A stretch of DNA of 64,000 bases from Sanderia malayensis (GCA_013076295.1 RQOL01000828.1:2170001-2234000); one strand, 5' to 3'. Positions 12,301-23,562 are shown, counted from the first letter of the stretch. Made by a program: numbers and translations. The notes: a model not told the origin generated them from the letters alone.

Positions 12301-13296
12301 TCCAGAAAATGATTTCTAAGTATTACAGTGCAGAAACATTGTTTTTGTACTGTAAACAATGCTTTTGTTTTTCATCAACTGCCTCTTTTATGTTTGTTGT
12401 TATATTGCAGTGAATGAATGCTTGAGCAGCCCGTGTGTGCATGGTACATGCAATGATCTCAATGGTGCCTACAGCTGTACGTGTCCATCTACGCATTATG
12501 GCACAAGATGCGAGAATGCAGCGCCGGCGGCTTGTAAGTGTGCAAAACTCAATTCAAAAGCCCAACAATGACATTATTATCCATCACTTGCTCTCCGTTT
12601 CGGCATGTAATAAATAAACATAAAATTCCACAAGTAACAAGATCAATATCGATATGTTGAGTATTAGTTTTAATGGGTTATCGAAAACAATAATTAATCT
12701 TACATGCAGTCATGTTGAGTATTAATGTATTTCTTTGTGTCCTTAGCTTGCGGCTCTTCAGTGAGTGCACCAATTGGAACTTTCAAATCTCCTGGTTATC
12801 CTTCAACCTACTCAAATAGCATCAATTGCTATGTAACAATAACAGTTGCAAGTTACTATCGAGTTCGATTGACAATGCACGCATTCACCACCGAAAGCTG
12901 TTGTGACAAGCTGGAAATTAGGTAAGTCATTGAATTATATGCATGAAATCAACTTGATCTCTTCTTGCTTTAATTTCAAATGTCCATTTTATTCGAGCAG
13001 TACATGTTTTACCATAAAGGCTCCATTACGCCCCCCTTCAAACAACATTTGGAGCCAAGCCCACCTCTCTATTAGGCCTTTCCCCTGGCTTTTGAAATTA
13101 TGAACATCGTGCCAATACATTTTCGTTCTTAATTTTAAGAAACGGTGGGTCATCAACAAGTACACTACTGGCCACCCTATCTGGCTCACCAACCCTCACT
13201 TCTTACACGACAACTTCGAATCAGATGTATTTGTATTTCCGAACAGATGGATCTGTTGTCAATACCGGGTTTAGTGTCAGCTGGTCAACTGTCTAA
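9393..13296 (+). CDS. Secreted PAN-Cys-EGF-CUB protein, copy 1
   Basis: Predicted extracellular adhesion or ligand-binding type protein, 414 residues if all exons are used. Exons: 9393-9767 (hydrophobic signal/anchor MFIYLFNIAVIFLFIAFEA, then a PAN/apple-like domain), 10159-10249 (Cys-rich, CRFVQCAAGFQCNDTC), EGF exons 10690-10797, 11180-11287, 11812-11919 and 12411-12533, CUB halves 12747-12921 and 13140-13296. The EGF modules follow NECLSNPCVHGTC, a calcium-binding type start. The CUB part shows SPGYPSTYSNSINC and ends in GFSVSWSTV plus TAA. I chose ATG 9393 over ATG 9339 because the paralogue has an in-frame ATG only at the equivalent site. The third EGF exon has a damaged acceptor (see separate entry). 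A poly(A) signal AATAAA lies at 13453-13458. The function is not known; the architecture resembles cnidarian extracellular mosaic proteins. Confidence 0.85.
11812..11919 (+). other. Third EGF exon with lost canonical splice acceptor and two extra cysteines
   Basis: The two sister exons directly before it and the one after all start right after CAG. Here the matching position reads TTGCGG, so the AG is gone. The module has eight cysteines rather than six (SDLSCGYRCSC, MYDCTRCDN), the DGTRC glycine having become cysteine. The exon is 108 bases and symmetric (phase 1-1), so skipping it keeps the frame. An alternative acceptor, TTAATTAG ending at 11790, would extend it in frame by seven codons. 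It is either a decaying exon or one with a new acceptor. Confidence 0.7.
12016..12187. mobile_element. TA-flanked MITE, family 'CACGTTTTTT', diverged short copy
   Basis: The ends CACATTTTTTATTTTATAAG and the inverted TTATAAAAAAAACGTG, flanked by TA dinucleotides, match the longer elements at 17309, 19235 and 20918. It is shorter and more diverged, and lies in the intron before the fourth EGF exon of PAN-domain copy 1. The TA target suggests Tc1/mariner-type mobilisation. Confidence 0.75.
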
Positions 13297-13360
13297 AAGA
13301 AGCCAAGCTGGTACATTTATTAACTACGCTTTCAAGGCTCTTTGCTAGTGTAAACAGCCT

Positions 13361-13450
13361 GATTTATTTGCTGCTGTGAACTTATTGCTGATGCTTCTGT
13401 GAACTTATTGCTGATGCTGCTGTGAACTTATTGCTGATGCTTCTGTGAAC
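13361..13450. repeat. 24-bp tandem repeat in 3' UTR
   Basis: Four imperfect copies of TGTGAACTTATTGCTGATGC with CT/TG variation (GCTTC and GCTGC alternate), directly upstream of the AATAAA at 13453 of the first PAN-domain gene. The array is probably transcribed as part of the 3' UTR. Confidence 0.85.
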
Positions 13451-13452
13451 TT

Positions 13453-13458
13453 AATAAA
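13453..13458 (+). terminator. Poly(A) signal AATAAA
   Basis: A canonical hexamer 157 bases after the stop codon of the first PAN-EGF-CUB gene, just after the 24-bp repeat array. Confidence 0.7.
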
Positions 13459-13499
13459 GATTTTTATTCAAACAGTATATGTTGGAGGCGCAAGGGACC

Positions 13500-14547
13500 T
13501 TTTAGGGTAATTGACTAATTTTGCTGTCACACAATGACGACTTAACGCACTCTGATGGTGGATAAAAAAAGGGGATGCCACCAACATACTCCCCTCTGTC
13601 CGTCCGTGTTTCAGTGTCATAAGCATACAGTAAGATAAACTTTGGAAACTTTACATGCACCCCCACCCGGATAAACCTATGGCACATGTGAGCTTCCGTA
13701 GCTATGCATTTGGTTTTGATGCACACACGTTATGTACATAGTTTTTTAATGAAGGACGACTTAGGGCAAAAAGTGTATTTTGTGTTCACATGTTTTGTCT
13801 GCTTATTTTGCCTGAATTGTTTGTCTGAATTGAATAATTCAACCCATCATTTAGTAAGGTTTTAGAAAATGTTTTGTTATTCTGGACGTTCCTTTTGCTC
13901 TATTACTTGCTGAGAAATTTGATTTTGAGCAGCAGCTAATGATGGGAAAGGAAATTGGGAGAATGAGACGAAGTCGAAATGAAACATAATGCTATAGAAA
14001 TGTAGTGAAGGTGTACAGATAATACTAATGAAGTACAGTTTTAATTGTGATGAAAATGTATAAAGCCCCTAGATAGTTTACGTTGACTGACATCATTATT
14101 GTAAATCATAGTCATAATGATTTGGAAAAGGCTGCCATTATCATAAGTTTAGAGCAAAAAATGGTTGAGATCAACGACGTTATTGTAAGTAGGATTGTTG
14201 CGGCGAAGGAAACTTACCTGCTTCGTCGCTTCCACGCATTATTTTTCTGGTGAAGAAGTTACTAAAGCCCTCCCATACACATCCAAAGGTGTTAATTACA
14301 TTTACAATTTGTTGTGTTGGATTTCAACCTGGTGTGTTGTATTTGAATTCTGTGTGAGTGACCTGAATTCGGTTTTCACTTGTGGATCACAGTAAATTAA
14401 GCCAGTTCGGGTGTTTGAAACCTATTCAGTTTGTTGGCTATAGGCTATACTCCGACTGGTTGTTAAAACTGGTTGTTATCGACTTCTTCACACAAAAAAC
14501 TACTTGTGACTAACCGAGTCGTGTTGTTTACTCTTTTAATTTCAAAC
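13500..14547. other. Intergenic, between the PAN-domain paralogues
   Basis: About 1 kb with no supported exon. The last part (from about 14450) should hold the promoter and 5' UTR of the second paralogue; it is similar to the sequence upstream of copy 1 (the GACTTGTT/GACTTCTT region and the stretch before ATGTTTATCTA). Confidence 0.5.
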
Positions 14548-16656
14548 ATGTTTATCTATCTTTGCAGCATTGCAGCTATCTTCTTATTTATCGCTTTCGA
14601 AGCTAGCCTATCCAACAGTGTGAAGATATTCCGAAGCAACTGCAGGCGAGATGGTTTGTTTAAAGTGACGGATAGGAATTCGATATTAAGTGGTGCATCT
14701 TCGGCAAATGTGGTGTCAGCAACTTATAAGGCCACCCCAAGGGAGTGCGTAAGGGAATGTCTCAAAATTCTACAATGCAGATCGATCAATTTCAAAGAGC
14801 AAAGTTCCACGACAAGTGTAAGCAATTGTCAATTGCTTGATATTGATAAAACAAATTCGAGTGTTGTTGTAAAGAACACGGCTGAATTCAGTGGATGGAA
14901 ACATTATGAACCAGTTGAGACGGTAAACATTTATATTTGTATAACTTTTTCTGCGATTACTCTGAAAACATTTAAGAAGCTTCACTCGGCTCATTAAAAA
15001 GTTCGATTAAAAAGTTGTTCCTTACACGACATTTTTCGCTCAGAAATAATTTTTGAAAATTGAAATGCATGCAGTTTCGTGTGGATTTTATATTATAATG
15101 CGAACATGCTAGTTATGCTGTGTGTTCTGAGCATAATATTTGCTCTGTGATACATCCTCACTTTGTCAATGAATTATGGAAACATGTTTGTCACAAGTTT
15201 ACAGTGCAATGAACATTAGCAAAACTTAGCGTGCTTGCTTTCGTGTATTTTTCAGACAATTTTTAATCGCTTTGTTTGTTGCAATAGCAAACTACACCAC
15301 AATGCAGATTGGTTCAATGTGCAGCAGAACTCGAATGCAAAGAAACTTGTTCGCAGCCAGGATACAACTGTGTTGCTGTTGACAGTAAGTAGCTTCTCAG
15401 CTTCGCTGACCACTTCACAAAACACGCTTTCTTTTTATTTTTTACCATTTAACACCCTGCCTCAAAGATTTTACCTTAATTGATACAAGAGTGCGGCCTA
15501 ATTCATTGTATAATACACGACTTGGTGTCGATTTCCTTATAGGTTCATTATTAATTTATAAAACTCTAGTTCTAATTGATCAATCAATTATATCTAACTT
15601 TTCAAATCCCAATATCTCTGCTCTGTAGGTCAGGATTTGGTAATGATAATGTAATAAATCAAAAATTCTGGCAAATAATTCAGCATCATCTATAAAGAGA
15701 ATGATCAGAAATAAGTTAATATAGATTCAGCTCTTTAAATTAATATCTTTCTTTGTGCCCTCAGTTTGTGGTAGCTCAGTGAGTGCACCATCTGGAGCCT
15801 TCGCTTCTCCTGGTTATCCCTTGTCGTATAAAAATGACATCATTTGCAATTTAATAATTACTGTTAAATACGGCTATCGAGTTCGTTTGACAATGCACGA
15901 TTTCAAAACCGAAAAAAAGTATGACAACCTGAAAATTAGGTGAGTTATTTGATTGCAAGCGTTATCTTTTATTTTTACTTTTATTATTACTGGTTGACTT
16001 CTGAGAAAAGGCCTAGCATCAGTGCTTCTGTACATACCAGCTACTGTTTTCCTTTTATTCTCACAGAGATATGAGGGTCTCTTTACTGTATGTTCGCCTT
16101 TAGTCTCATGCTTGAAAGCATATTGCACATAATCTCATGCGTACATGATGCTTACATGTACGTGTCCAGATGTTCCTGATTCCCCCATCCACATTTGCAA
16201 TTGTTTGCACCGCAATGAAAATATTAAGGCTGCGTTTACACGAGAAATTTGGAACGGTTCCGACAGTTCCCGTGTAAACGAGAGGCCTAATCGTACTCAT
16301 TTTGGTACGGTTCCAAATGGAACCGGTCCCGTGTAAACGCAGCCTAAAATGCCCTTGCTCAGCTATCCACCAGAGACGTTTCGACGTCACATTTTTTTAA
16401 ATTTTGAGCAACAAAAAGGTTGAAAAATCCAGTTGCTAGCACGCTGGAATTCTAATTCATGTAACATCTTACAAATATATGTTCATCCTTAATTTTAAGA
16501 AACGGTGGATCATCATCAAGCGCACTGCTGGCCACCCTGTCTGGTTCACCAAATCTTACCTCCTACACAACAACTTTGAACCAGATGTATTTACATTTCC
16601 AAACAGATGGATCTGTTGTCAATACCGGGTTCAATGTCAGCTGGTCAACTGTCTAA
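14548..16656 (+). CDS. Secreted PAN-Cys-CUB protein, copy 2 (no EGF modules)
   Basis: Tandem paralogue of the gene at 9393, 267 residues. Exons: 14548-14922 (signal/anchor MFIYLCSIAAIFLFIAFEA plus PAN-like domain), 15288-15384 (Cys-rich CRLVQCAAELECKETC), 15765-15939 and 16500-16656 (CUB). All phases agree and the lengths sum to a multiple of three. The four EGF exons of copy 1 are absent, and the 380-base intron 15385-15764 shows no EGF remnant. The PAN exon is nearly identical to that of copy 1 (about six differences after codon 18), whereas the CUB exons are clearly diverged. An ATTAAA at 16731-16736 may be the poly(A) signal. An inverted-repeat element sits in the last intron (16228-16344). 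Confidence 0.85.
16228..16344. mobile_element. 117-bp MITE with TAA target duplication
   Basis: The ends are GGCTGCGTTTACACG and its inverted copy CGTGTAAACGCAGCC, flanked by TAA on both sides (16225-16227 and 16345-16347). The inner halves are also inverted (GGAACGGTTCC against GGAACCGGTCC). The three-base TAA duplication fits the PIF/Harbinger group, an inference since no transposase is present. It lies in the last intron of PAN-domain copy 2. Confidence 0.85.
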
Positions 16657-16835
16657 AAAAGTCAAACTCGTACATTTATCAAATGTAACTCGTAATATTT
16701 GCTTATATGCTCGCTAACATTAGCTTTTCTATTAAAGGAAGATTTTTATCGGGATAGAAAATTTTGCATACACAAGGGGGCGTTGTAAGGTAACTGATTA
16801 ATTTTGCTAAGTGTGTTTCACAGAATGATGACTAA

Positions 16836-17186
16836 AGCTAAGGCGCCACGAGGAACATTTTTCATGCGCATGCAATGCAACATTGCTCCATTGCAAGCGC
16901 ATGAAAAAACTCGCTCGTGGCCCATGGTAATTTCTCCTCTGCAATGCAACAAATAACACTGCATGGAGCAAAAATTTGTTGCGGGAGCACGGGGACAAAA
17001 TAGATTCAGATCTATTTTGTCCCCGTGCTCCCGCAACAAAATTTTTGCTGTGGAGCAACAAGCAACAAAAATTAAACAGTCTCTGCAACAATTTGTACCT
17101 GGCTCCACGGGGAACATTTTCAGGCGCAGCTATGGGACATGTTGCATTGCATGCGCATGAAAAATGTTCCTCGTGGCGCCTTAGCT
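16836..17186. mobile_element. 351-bp foldback MITE with TAA target duplication
   Basis: The terminal inverted repeat AGCTAAGGCGCCACGAGGAA continues as ACATTTTTCATGCGCATG. The right end mirrors it and TAA flanks both sides (16833-16835, 17187-17189). The centre is a near-perfect palindrome around AGATTCAGATCT with arms reading TTGCGGGAGCACGGGGACAA. Nearly the whole element can fold into one hairpin. It is non-autonomous, probably Harbinger-like by its target site. Reading frames crossing it are artefacts of the symmetry. Confidence 0.88.
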
Positions 17187-17308
17187 TAAATGTACTCTAA
17201 TAGTGGATGGAGAAAGGGGGGGGGGGGTAACACTTATGGTACTACTCCCACACTGTCTATATTTAATTGTCATTTTTCTTACGATAGAACATTTTTATTA
17301 TTTCTATA

Positions 17309-17701
17309 CACGTTTTTTTTTTTATAAGAAACCGGTTTATAAGAAACCTAGATCTAGACGCCCTAAAATTTAAGAAACTTTTAGAACTACAAGGAAATAT
17401 TTAAGAAACATTGGAAATTTTGGAAACACGTTTTTCCCTCACGGATTTATCAAATGTCAACTACAATAAGTATGTTTTATGTGCAAAGCATAACATTGTC
17501 GGCTCCACATGACGATTTTTCGCATTGATGATTTTTCTTTGTTATGACACTAATATTGTGCCACATTCTTCATTTTCACTAGAACCTTGTTCATTAAGTT
17601 AAGAAACTTTTAAGAAACTTTTAGAACTAAAATGTGGCCAAAAATTAAGAAACTTTTACTACTAGGCCTTGAGCCAGGTTTCTTATAAAAAAAAAAACGT
17701 G
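17309..17701. mobile_element. TA-flanked MITE, family 'CACGTTTTTT', intact copy
   Basis: The left end is CACGTTTTTTTTTTTATAAG and the right end the inverse (CTTATAAAAAAAAAAACGTG), with TA on both sides. It is almost identical over its 393 bases to the element at 20918-21309, which points to recent movement. There is no coding capacity. Confidence 0.88.
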
Positions 17702-19234
17702 TACATTATATTTGTTATGCGTTTTGTTACATGAATACATATTACTCACTACATGGCATATTATTAAAGCATTCAAGAACAGCGTTGGACAAGTGGCGCT
17801 GTGGCTCAAAAAGGAGGTCCGGGGAAATGTAGTTTTGGAGGCCCAGCAAAAATGGCAGAGTGAAGCGAGCAGGGAACTTTGGGCACACAGGGAAATCCCA
17901 TGTTGTCCCACCTGGCCACAACTCACTCAACAGAGGACAGCCAATGAATTTTACGCAAGAAAAAACACAACACGATTCGCGTCTCACACATTTGCCAATC
18001 CCCTTGTTGTAAATATTGACACAACTGACAAATTACTTCAAAAACACAACGAATATCAAGACATAAGAACAACATACACACAACAAGAGCCTTCCACAGA
18101 TCCAGACCCGATCCCATCACCTAAAGACCGAACTAACTCTTATCAACATCGCTGTCTGTGAACACAAATATGGCATGGTATAGTCAAAATGTTGGCCGAG
18201 ACCATTAACTGGTAAGAACAGAACAGAATAGAATTAGAATAGAATGAATTAATACAGTAGAATAACCATTGCGAACGAAAAGGGCTTTGTTTGTTCATAT
18301 GTTTTGTTTGAAGATTGTTTTTTTTGCTCGATTGAACTGAAATGGGTAATTCAATAACAAAGTTTTATTATTCTAAAGGTTTTTCTTTTTTGCTTTTTAC
18401 TTACTTAGAGGTCACATTCATTTTACATCAGCTCAAGTTATTTGTCAGCCAGAATTAAAGAATTATACGCGGTTTTTATAATCCGCAATAACACTGCTAT
18501 CCCTTCGACTTTAGGCCTTACCTAAGAGGAAGGTCAAACGTGGCAAAAGTAAATGCGAAGACAGGAAAGATAGGAAGTTCTGGAGGGATAAATTTCGATA
18601 AATAAACAACTAATAGGTTCAGGAAGGATAAACAAAAGTGCACGGTAAGTTTTATATTTTATAGTCTGGAGGAAAATCGCTGTTAAGCTTGTAGGGCAGT
18701 TCGTCACTTTCGTGACCTTTGGATCATAATATTGACTTTGTGGTTTTTTCTCCTCGCACCCTTGCGGGGCCTCACAGTGTACCCTGCAGGTATAATATAG
18801 AATTTGTGCAAATTTCTCAAAGTATTTCTTCCTTTGCTGTAGACAAAATCTTTCAATTCAGCAAAGTCTAAACAAGGTAGATATATTTTGTTAAAGTTAC
18901 CAGTTTTTTCTTACCTTACTTTGATACCCCCTTTCTAATAAATACACTTGCTTATCGCACTATATTGACCACCTTTATTGTATACTATTGACAACTTTAT
19001 CTTACCATTGACAACCTTTGTGGTATTATGAGTGACTTTATCGTACCATTGACATGAAAAAAGACAATCATGATATTGTAACCTGTCAGTCATTCAACTG
19101 GATGGAAACCTGGTAAATTCGTTCTATCATTTGACATATTTTGACGAAAATAAGTCTGTGTCATGTGTGTAAAAGGTTACCCCCCCCCCACTATCTTTTA
19201 GTACCCTCCTGCGCCTCCAGAGTTAGGCATTGTA
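17702..19234. other. Intergenic, no gene supported
   Basis: A 149-codon open frame at 17712-18161 has no recognisable domain, starts at the edge of a MITE and shows no splice or family support. The stretch 18200-18260 is rich in AGAATAGAAT words. I see nothing else. Confidence 0.5.
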
Positions 19235-19647
19235 CACGCTTTTTTTTTTATAAGGAACCTAGCTCGGGCCTAGTTCTTTAAATTCCTTATTTTGAGACCT
19301 CTTTTGACCACTTTGTAGTTCTAAAAGTTCCTTAATAGTTCCTTAATTTTAAGTTCGCATTTAGTGGACATAATTAGTACAGACGCAAGAAAAGCATTCA
19401 AATTCAACGTTTTGCTATAAACTTGTGAAATAATAACAGGTAAAAACATGAAGAAGCTTCATATAATGCAAAAGTACTGAAAATCAAGGGAACCGGCTTC
19501 CTAATTGTAAATTGTGCGGAAATATAAATATATTCAAAATTAAAAAGTTCCTTAGTGATTTGGCCTTTAGTAGCAAAAGTTCCTTAAGTTTTTTGACCTT
19601 CTACATGTAGGTTCCTTATAAACGGTTCCTTATAAAAAAAAAGCGTG
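19235..19647. mobile_element. TA-flanked MITE, same family, diverged copy
   Basis: The ends CACGCTTTTTTTTTTATAAG and TTATAAAAAAAAAGCGTG are flanked by TA. The repeated internal words are AGGAACCTAG and GTTCCTTA, where the other copies have AGAAACC and GTTTCTTA, so it represents a subfamily. It lies just upstream of the copper-transporter 5' region. Confidence 0.8.
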
Positions 19648-19953
19648 TAAATCGTATCCCAACACACATTTTATTACTCTACGAAGCGTAATTGGGTTTG
19701 TTGTGTATGTTCACCGAAGGAAAGAGAGAGTTTTTAATTGTTATTGTTGTTGGCATGCCCGGTGGTTTGCTCTGGTCTATTTCTGTTGAATTTCTCTCAT
19801 CTCATTCTCATTCACACACACAGTCATTCGAGAGAAAAGCGCTCCACTCCAGCCTTGATATTTGAAATTGAAGTCGATACACAATATTTTACACAACAAT
19901 TAAAGACCAATCAAAGCTATAACTGGACATGAGTTGTGAGTGACCCTGGAAAA

Positions 19954-22825
19954 ATGCAGGTGAGTCAGGGTTTTCGATATTTTTATGTTATTTTGTTTAT
20001 CGTCTGACCAGCTGTACAACCACATCAGAAGATAAAAGAAGAGATCGAAGATAGCCTGACTTTTTGGGTGAATTATGCTCACTTTCGCAGTTGTGTTTTC
20101 ATAAACAAACAGATAAATAAAATGAATACTTGTTTGTTGCTTGGAATTTCAAAAGAGCGTCCAACTTCCCAATTTTGTAATGCAAGACACTCCATTATTC
20201 CCATGTTTACGAAAGTCTTATTTTTGCCATGAAGCCTCCACATGCGTAGCGGACACAAGTGTGAGCAATTTTACTCTCGGCTGCAGAGAGGTATCTGCGG
20301 TATGGAGGTGTCAAAAATTTTATGGAGATAGAATCTCTATCGGGTTGTAGCTAAAACAAAATTTGAAATGTGAGGAAAAAGCTTTAATAAACCGTTCTGC
20401 TACCGTGAAAATCGAAAACAGAAGTCTCCACGAAGTAATGAAATTTGATACATTGGTATCTCTTCTTGGCCATGTTATTTGAAACGAAGAGGTTTTTCTT
20501 TATGAAAATGTATCGTCTGGGCAAAAAAGATTGTCCGTTGTCTGTTATGGAGATATGATCGTTTTTGAATAGAGGTTGCTTTTACAAAGAAATCTAATTT
20601 TGAAACGCAAATATTTATCCGTTGTTTGGAGGTGTCCATTCATTGGGTAGTTATTGTCTGTTATGATGTACATGATATAATGTTATAATTATATTTATTC
20701 ATCAAAAAAATGTATGTGTATCACTGTATATTGATTATTTTGCATTTATTCTTGTCGAAATTCGTCCAGTTGTCATGTCATGTATAGTATTTCAGTATTA
20801 AGTCCCTGTTACAGGAAGATATCTCATGAATATCACTTAAATATCTATAACAATACTAAATATTTGTGGTTTGGATCTTTAAGGGCAAGACAAACTTTAT
20901 TCTTGTCAAACCAGATACACGTTTTTTTTTTTATAAGAAACCGGTTTATAAGAAACCTAGATCTAGACGCCCTAAAATTTAAGAAACTTTTAGAACTACA
21001 AGGAAATATTTAAGAAACATTCGAAATTTCGGAAACACGTTTTCCCTCACGGACTTATCAAATGTCAACTACAATAAGTATGTTTTATGTGCAAAGCATA
21101 ACATTGTCGGCTCCACATGAAGATTTTTCGCATTGACGATTTTTCTTTGTTATGACACTAATATTTTGCCACATTCTTCATTTTCACTAGAGCCTTGTTC
21201 ATTAAGTTAAGAAACTTTTAAGAAACTTTTAGAACTAAAATGTGGCCAAAAATTAAGAAACTTTTACTACTAGGCCTTGAGCCAGGTTTCTTATAAAAAA
21301 AAAAACGTGTAGTAACGCTACTTCACCACCGCCCTTTTCAGCTGAGAATTGATCAACCAATAATTTGTTTTAGATGCAGTACTTTCACATCGCTCAGAAC
21401 ATCACAATTCTCTTCAAGTCATGGCATGTTAACGCCAGCACAGGTGCACATCCAGTTATTTGTTGACCGGCGTCAATTGTTATACTTTGCAACTTTGCAA
21501 TCAAAGTCAAATTAAAATTCTCGTCTTTTTATATATTTCAGAGCTTCTGCTGTACCTTATATTAATTTTTGCTTGCGCTATATTGTTGGAATGCTTGCGA
21601 GCTGTGCAAACAAACATCGTAATAAAATTGCATACGAAAGTTCGACGTGTACCAATGACTGCAAGACAATTGAAGATATTGCGAAGGCAAAGGTATTATT
21701 TATTAATTTATAAATGACCGGAATTTTCTTCATCATAGACGGCAAATCTTTAATTCTTTAATCTTTAATTCTTGCAATCGCATTTCTTCTCAGAGCTCAT
21801 CCAGAAGCATTTAAGATTTTTTTGTTTTTTCTACTTTTTTCGATTTTTTATTAATTTTGCAACGCGTCTTAATACCAATGTTTTTGCTATTACTTTTCCA
21901 CTGTTCCTTACTTTCAATGCTTTTTATTACCTTCCAAAATCCTTCTTACAGTCTTCTTAGTGCTTCTTTCTATCTACATGATCCTTTTTACCACCTTTAT
22001 GATCCTTTTTACCACCTTCATGATCATTTGTACAACCTTCTTGATCCTTTTTACCACCTTTCTGTGTCCTTTTTACCACCTTCATGATTATTTGAACAAT
22101 CTTCTTGATCCTTTTTACCACCTTCCAAATGCTTTTTCATTCTCTGTTAGGCCTTTTAAATGCTCAGGGAATTTCTGTTTTTAATGCTTCTTGTTTCTGG
22201 CTTCCTATACCGTATTTACTCGAGTGAGCGCCGCCCCCGAATGAGCGCCTCAGTTATCTTTCTGGAAATGCGGCGCTACCTCGGGAATTTATTCTTTGTA
22301 TCAAAACACACTTAAGTGTTTCAAACTTGCATATTCTACTACCAAAACATTGTTTAAAACCGACTTGTTTTATTAAAAAATGACAGGGTTTTTAAAAAGC
22401 GCCGCCCCCGAATAAGCACCGCATCAAAAGTACTGGAAATTAAGAGAGCGCTCACTTGAGTAAATACGGTATTTTGGTGTATTTACTTCACAAATATGTT
22501 GTCTCTGAAAAACCAATCTCTTCCTTTTCTCTGCAGACTGATAAAACACGCCGCTGCTTCACTGATCTACATGCTGCAATTGACATGCTCTTACTTTCTT
22601 ATGCTTGTCGTTATGACGTACGACTCACGCATCATGGCAACAGTTATAGCGGGTTTGCTTGTTGGGTACTATCTTGCTGACCCTTTGATAGTGAGAGACA
22701 CAGAGATATCGTATCTCCAAGACCTGGCAGACAGTCCCGAATTATCAGGCGAGAATAGGAGACTGGCTGCGGCAGAAACAGGTAAATCAAATAATGACGA
22801 CAATGATGTTGAATATATTAAATAA
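19954..22825 (+). CDS. SLC31A2: CTR2/SLC31A2-like copper transporter
   Basis: Trimeric copper(I) channel of the SLC31 family; CTR2-type members work mainly in endolysosomal membranes. Exons: 19954-19959 (ATGCAG, then GTGAGT), 21374-21443, 21542-21692, 22537-22825; 171 residues. The N-terminus reads MQMQYFHIAQNITILFKSW, the short His/Met-containing start of CTR2 rather than the long Met-rich tail of CTR1. TM1 is LLLYLILIFACAILLECLRA. TM2 carries the copper-selective MxxxM (MLVVM) and TM3 the helix-packing GxxxG (GLLVG) followed by YYLADPL, as in vertebrate CTR2. Both the exon-1 ATG and the ATG at 21374 are in frame, so either could start translation. The last exon is read straight through a weak possible donor to TAA. 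A poly(A) signal lies at 23021-23026. The first and third introns contain MITEs. Confidence 0.88.
20918..21309. mobile_element. TA-flanked MITE, near-identical to 17309-17701
   Basis: Same ends and length class as the copy at 17309. Only a few substitutions separate the two. It is inserted in the first intron of the SLC31A2-like gene, about 60 bases upstream of the splice acceptor at 21373. Confidence 0.88.
21968..22135. repeat. 21-bp degenerate tandem repeat, intronic
   Basis: About eight copies based on CATGATCCTTTTTACCACCTT run through the third intron of the copper-transporter gene. Open frames here are by-products of the repeat. Confidence 0.8.
22210..22469. mobile_element. 260-bp MITE with CCGTATTTACTCGA ends
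   Basis: The left end CCGTATTTACTCGAGTGAGC and the inverted right end CTCACTTGAGTAAATACGG are flanked by TA. Internally GCGCCGCCCCCGAATGAGCG recurs near the other end as GCGCCGCCCCCGAATAAGC. It lies in the third intron of the copper-transporter gene. Related words occur near 25670-25740, 45715-45830 and 49199-49296. Confidence 0.82.
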
Positions 22826-23020
22826 TATATGCTTATATATTAGAGGTGAAAGTCGTTAGTAATGCATGCAGGTCTGAGACACAGTCAGGGTGGGGAGCTC
22901 TCCCGTTTATGGTTCGACTTGTTCTGAGATATTACCCCTGCCTGCTCCCCAGTTTGTATGTATTTTTGGGCTTTGTAGGTGAAAACACCCTATTAGATAA
23001 TTGCTTAGAAGACTGTATAT

Positions 23021-23026
23021 AATAAA
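23021..23026 (+). terminator. Poly(A) signal AATAAA
   Basis: A hexamer about 200 bases after the stop of the SLC31A2-like gene. Confidence 0.5.
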
Positions 23027-23482
23027 CGATAATGAAAAGTGGGAGAAATTTTCTAATTTATTCCTTCGCTTGTCGAGAGAGTGGACAAACACATCTATAG
23101 TTGAATTTACAGTTTGCATCAAGCTTACTGTTTGCCTCAACAATGAAAAATGAAAACACAAAATGATACGAAATGTAGAAAATTTATTTAGCTGTGCGAA
23201 AATAGCTACTAAACAATCAACAGTTGACTTCATGCTACTTCCAAGTGAGGGTATTTAAAATTTGCCTGGCGACACATTTATTAATTATGTATCAACAAAT
23301 TAAAAACGCTAAAGAGGATTTGATAAGCTATGCTCTCCATCTTACTCTTGTAAGATTCAAACTTCTATCGCATTATGTAAAGATGAGTGGAATTTAACGC
23401 TGCTTCCAATATTGCTATCATTGAGCTCTATCTTTACTGCCTGAGTTTTTCAGTTTTAACAAATGCTGTTCTGAGTATTACA

Positions 23483-23500
23483 CCCAACCACCCAACCACC

Positions 23501-23562
<62 letters not shown>

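Noticed and set aside
16807..17200. Several mutually similar frames on both strands (EHGDKI, CPRAPATK)
   Set aside because: They mirror each other because the underlying 351-bp element is a palindrome; not genes.
17712..18161. 149-codon open frame on the plus strand
   Set aside because: It begins at a MITE edge, has no recognisable domain, no flanking splice or poly(A) signals that fit, and low-complexity content; likely chance.
21772..22184. Overlapping frames rich in FYHLHDPFYHL
   Set aside because: They are translations of the 21-bp intronic repeat in the copper-transporter gene.
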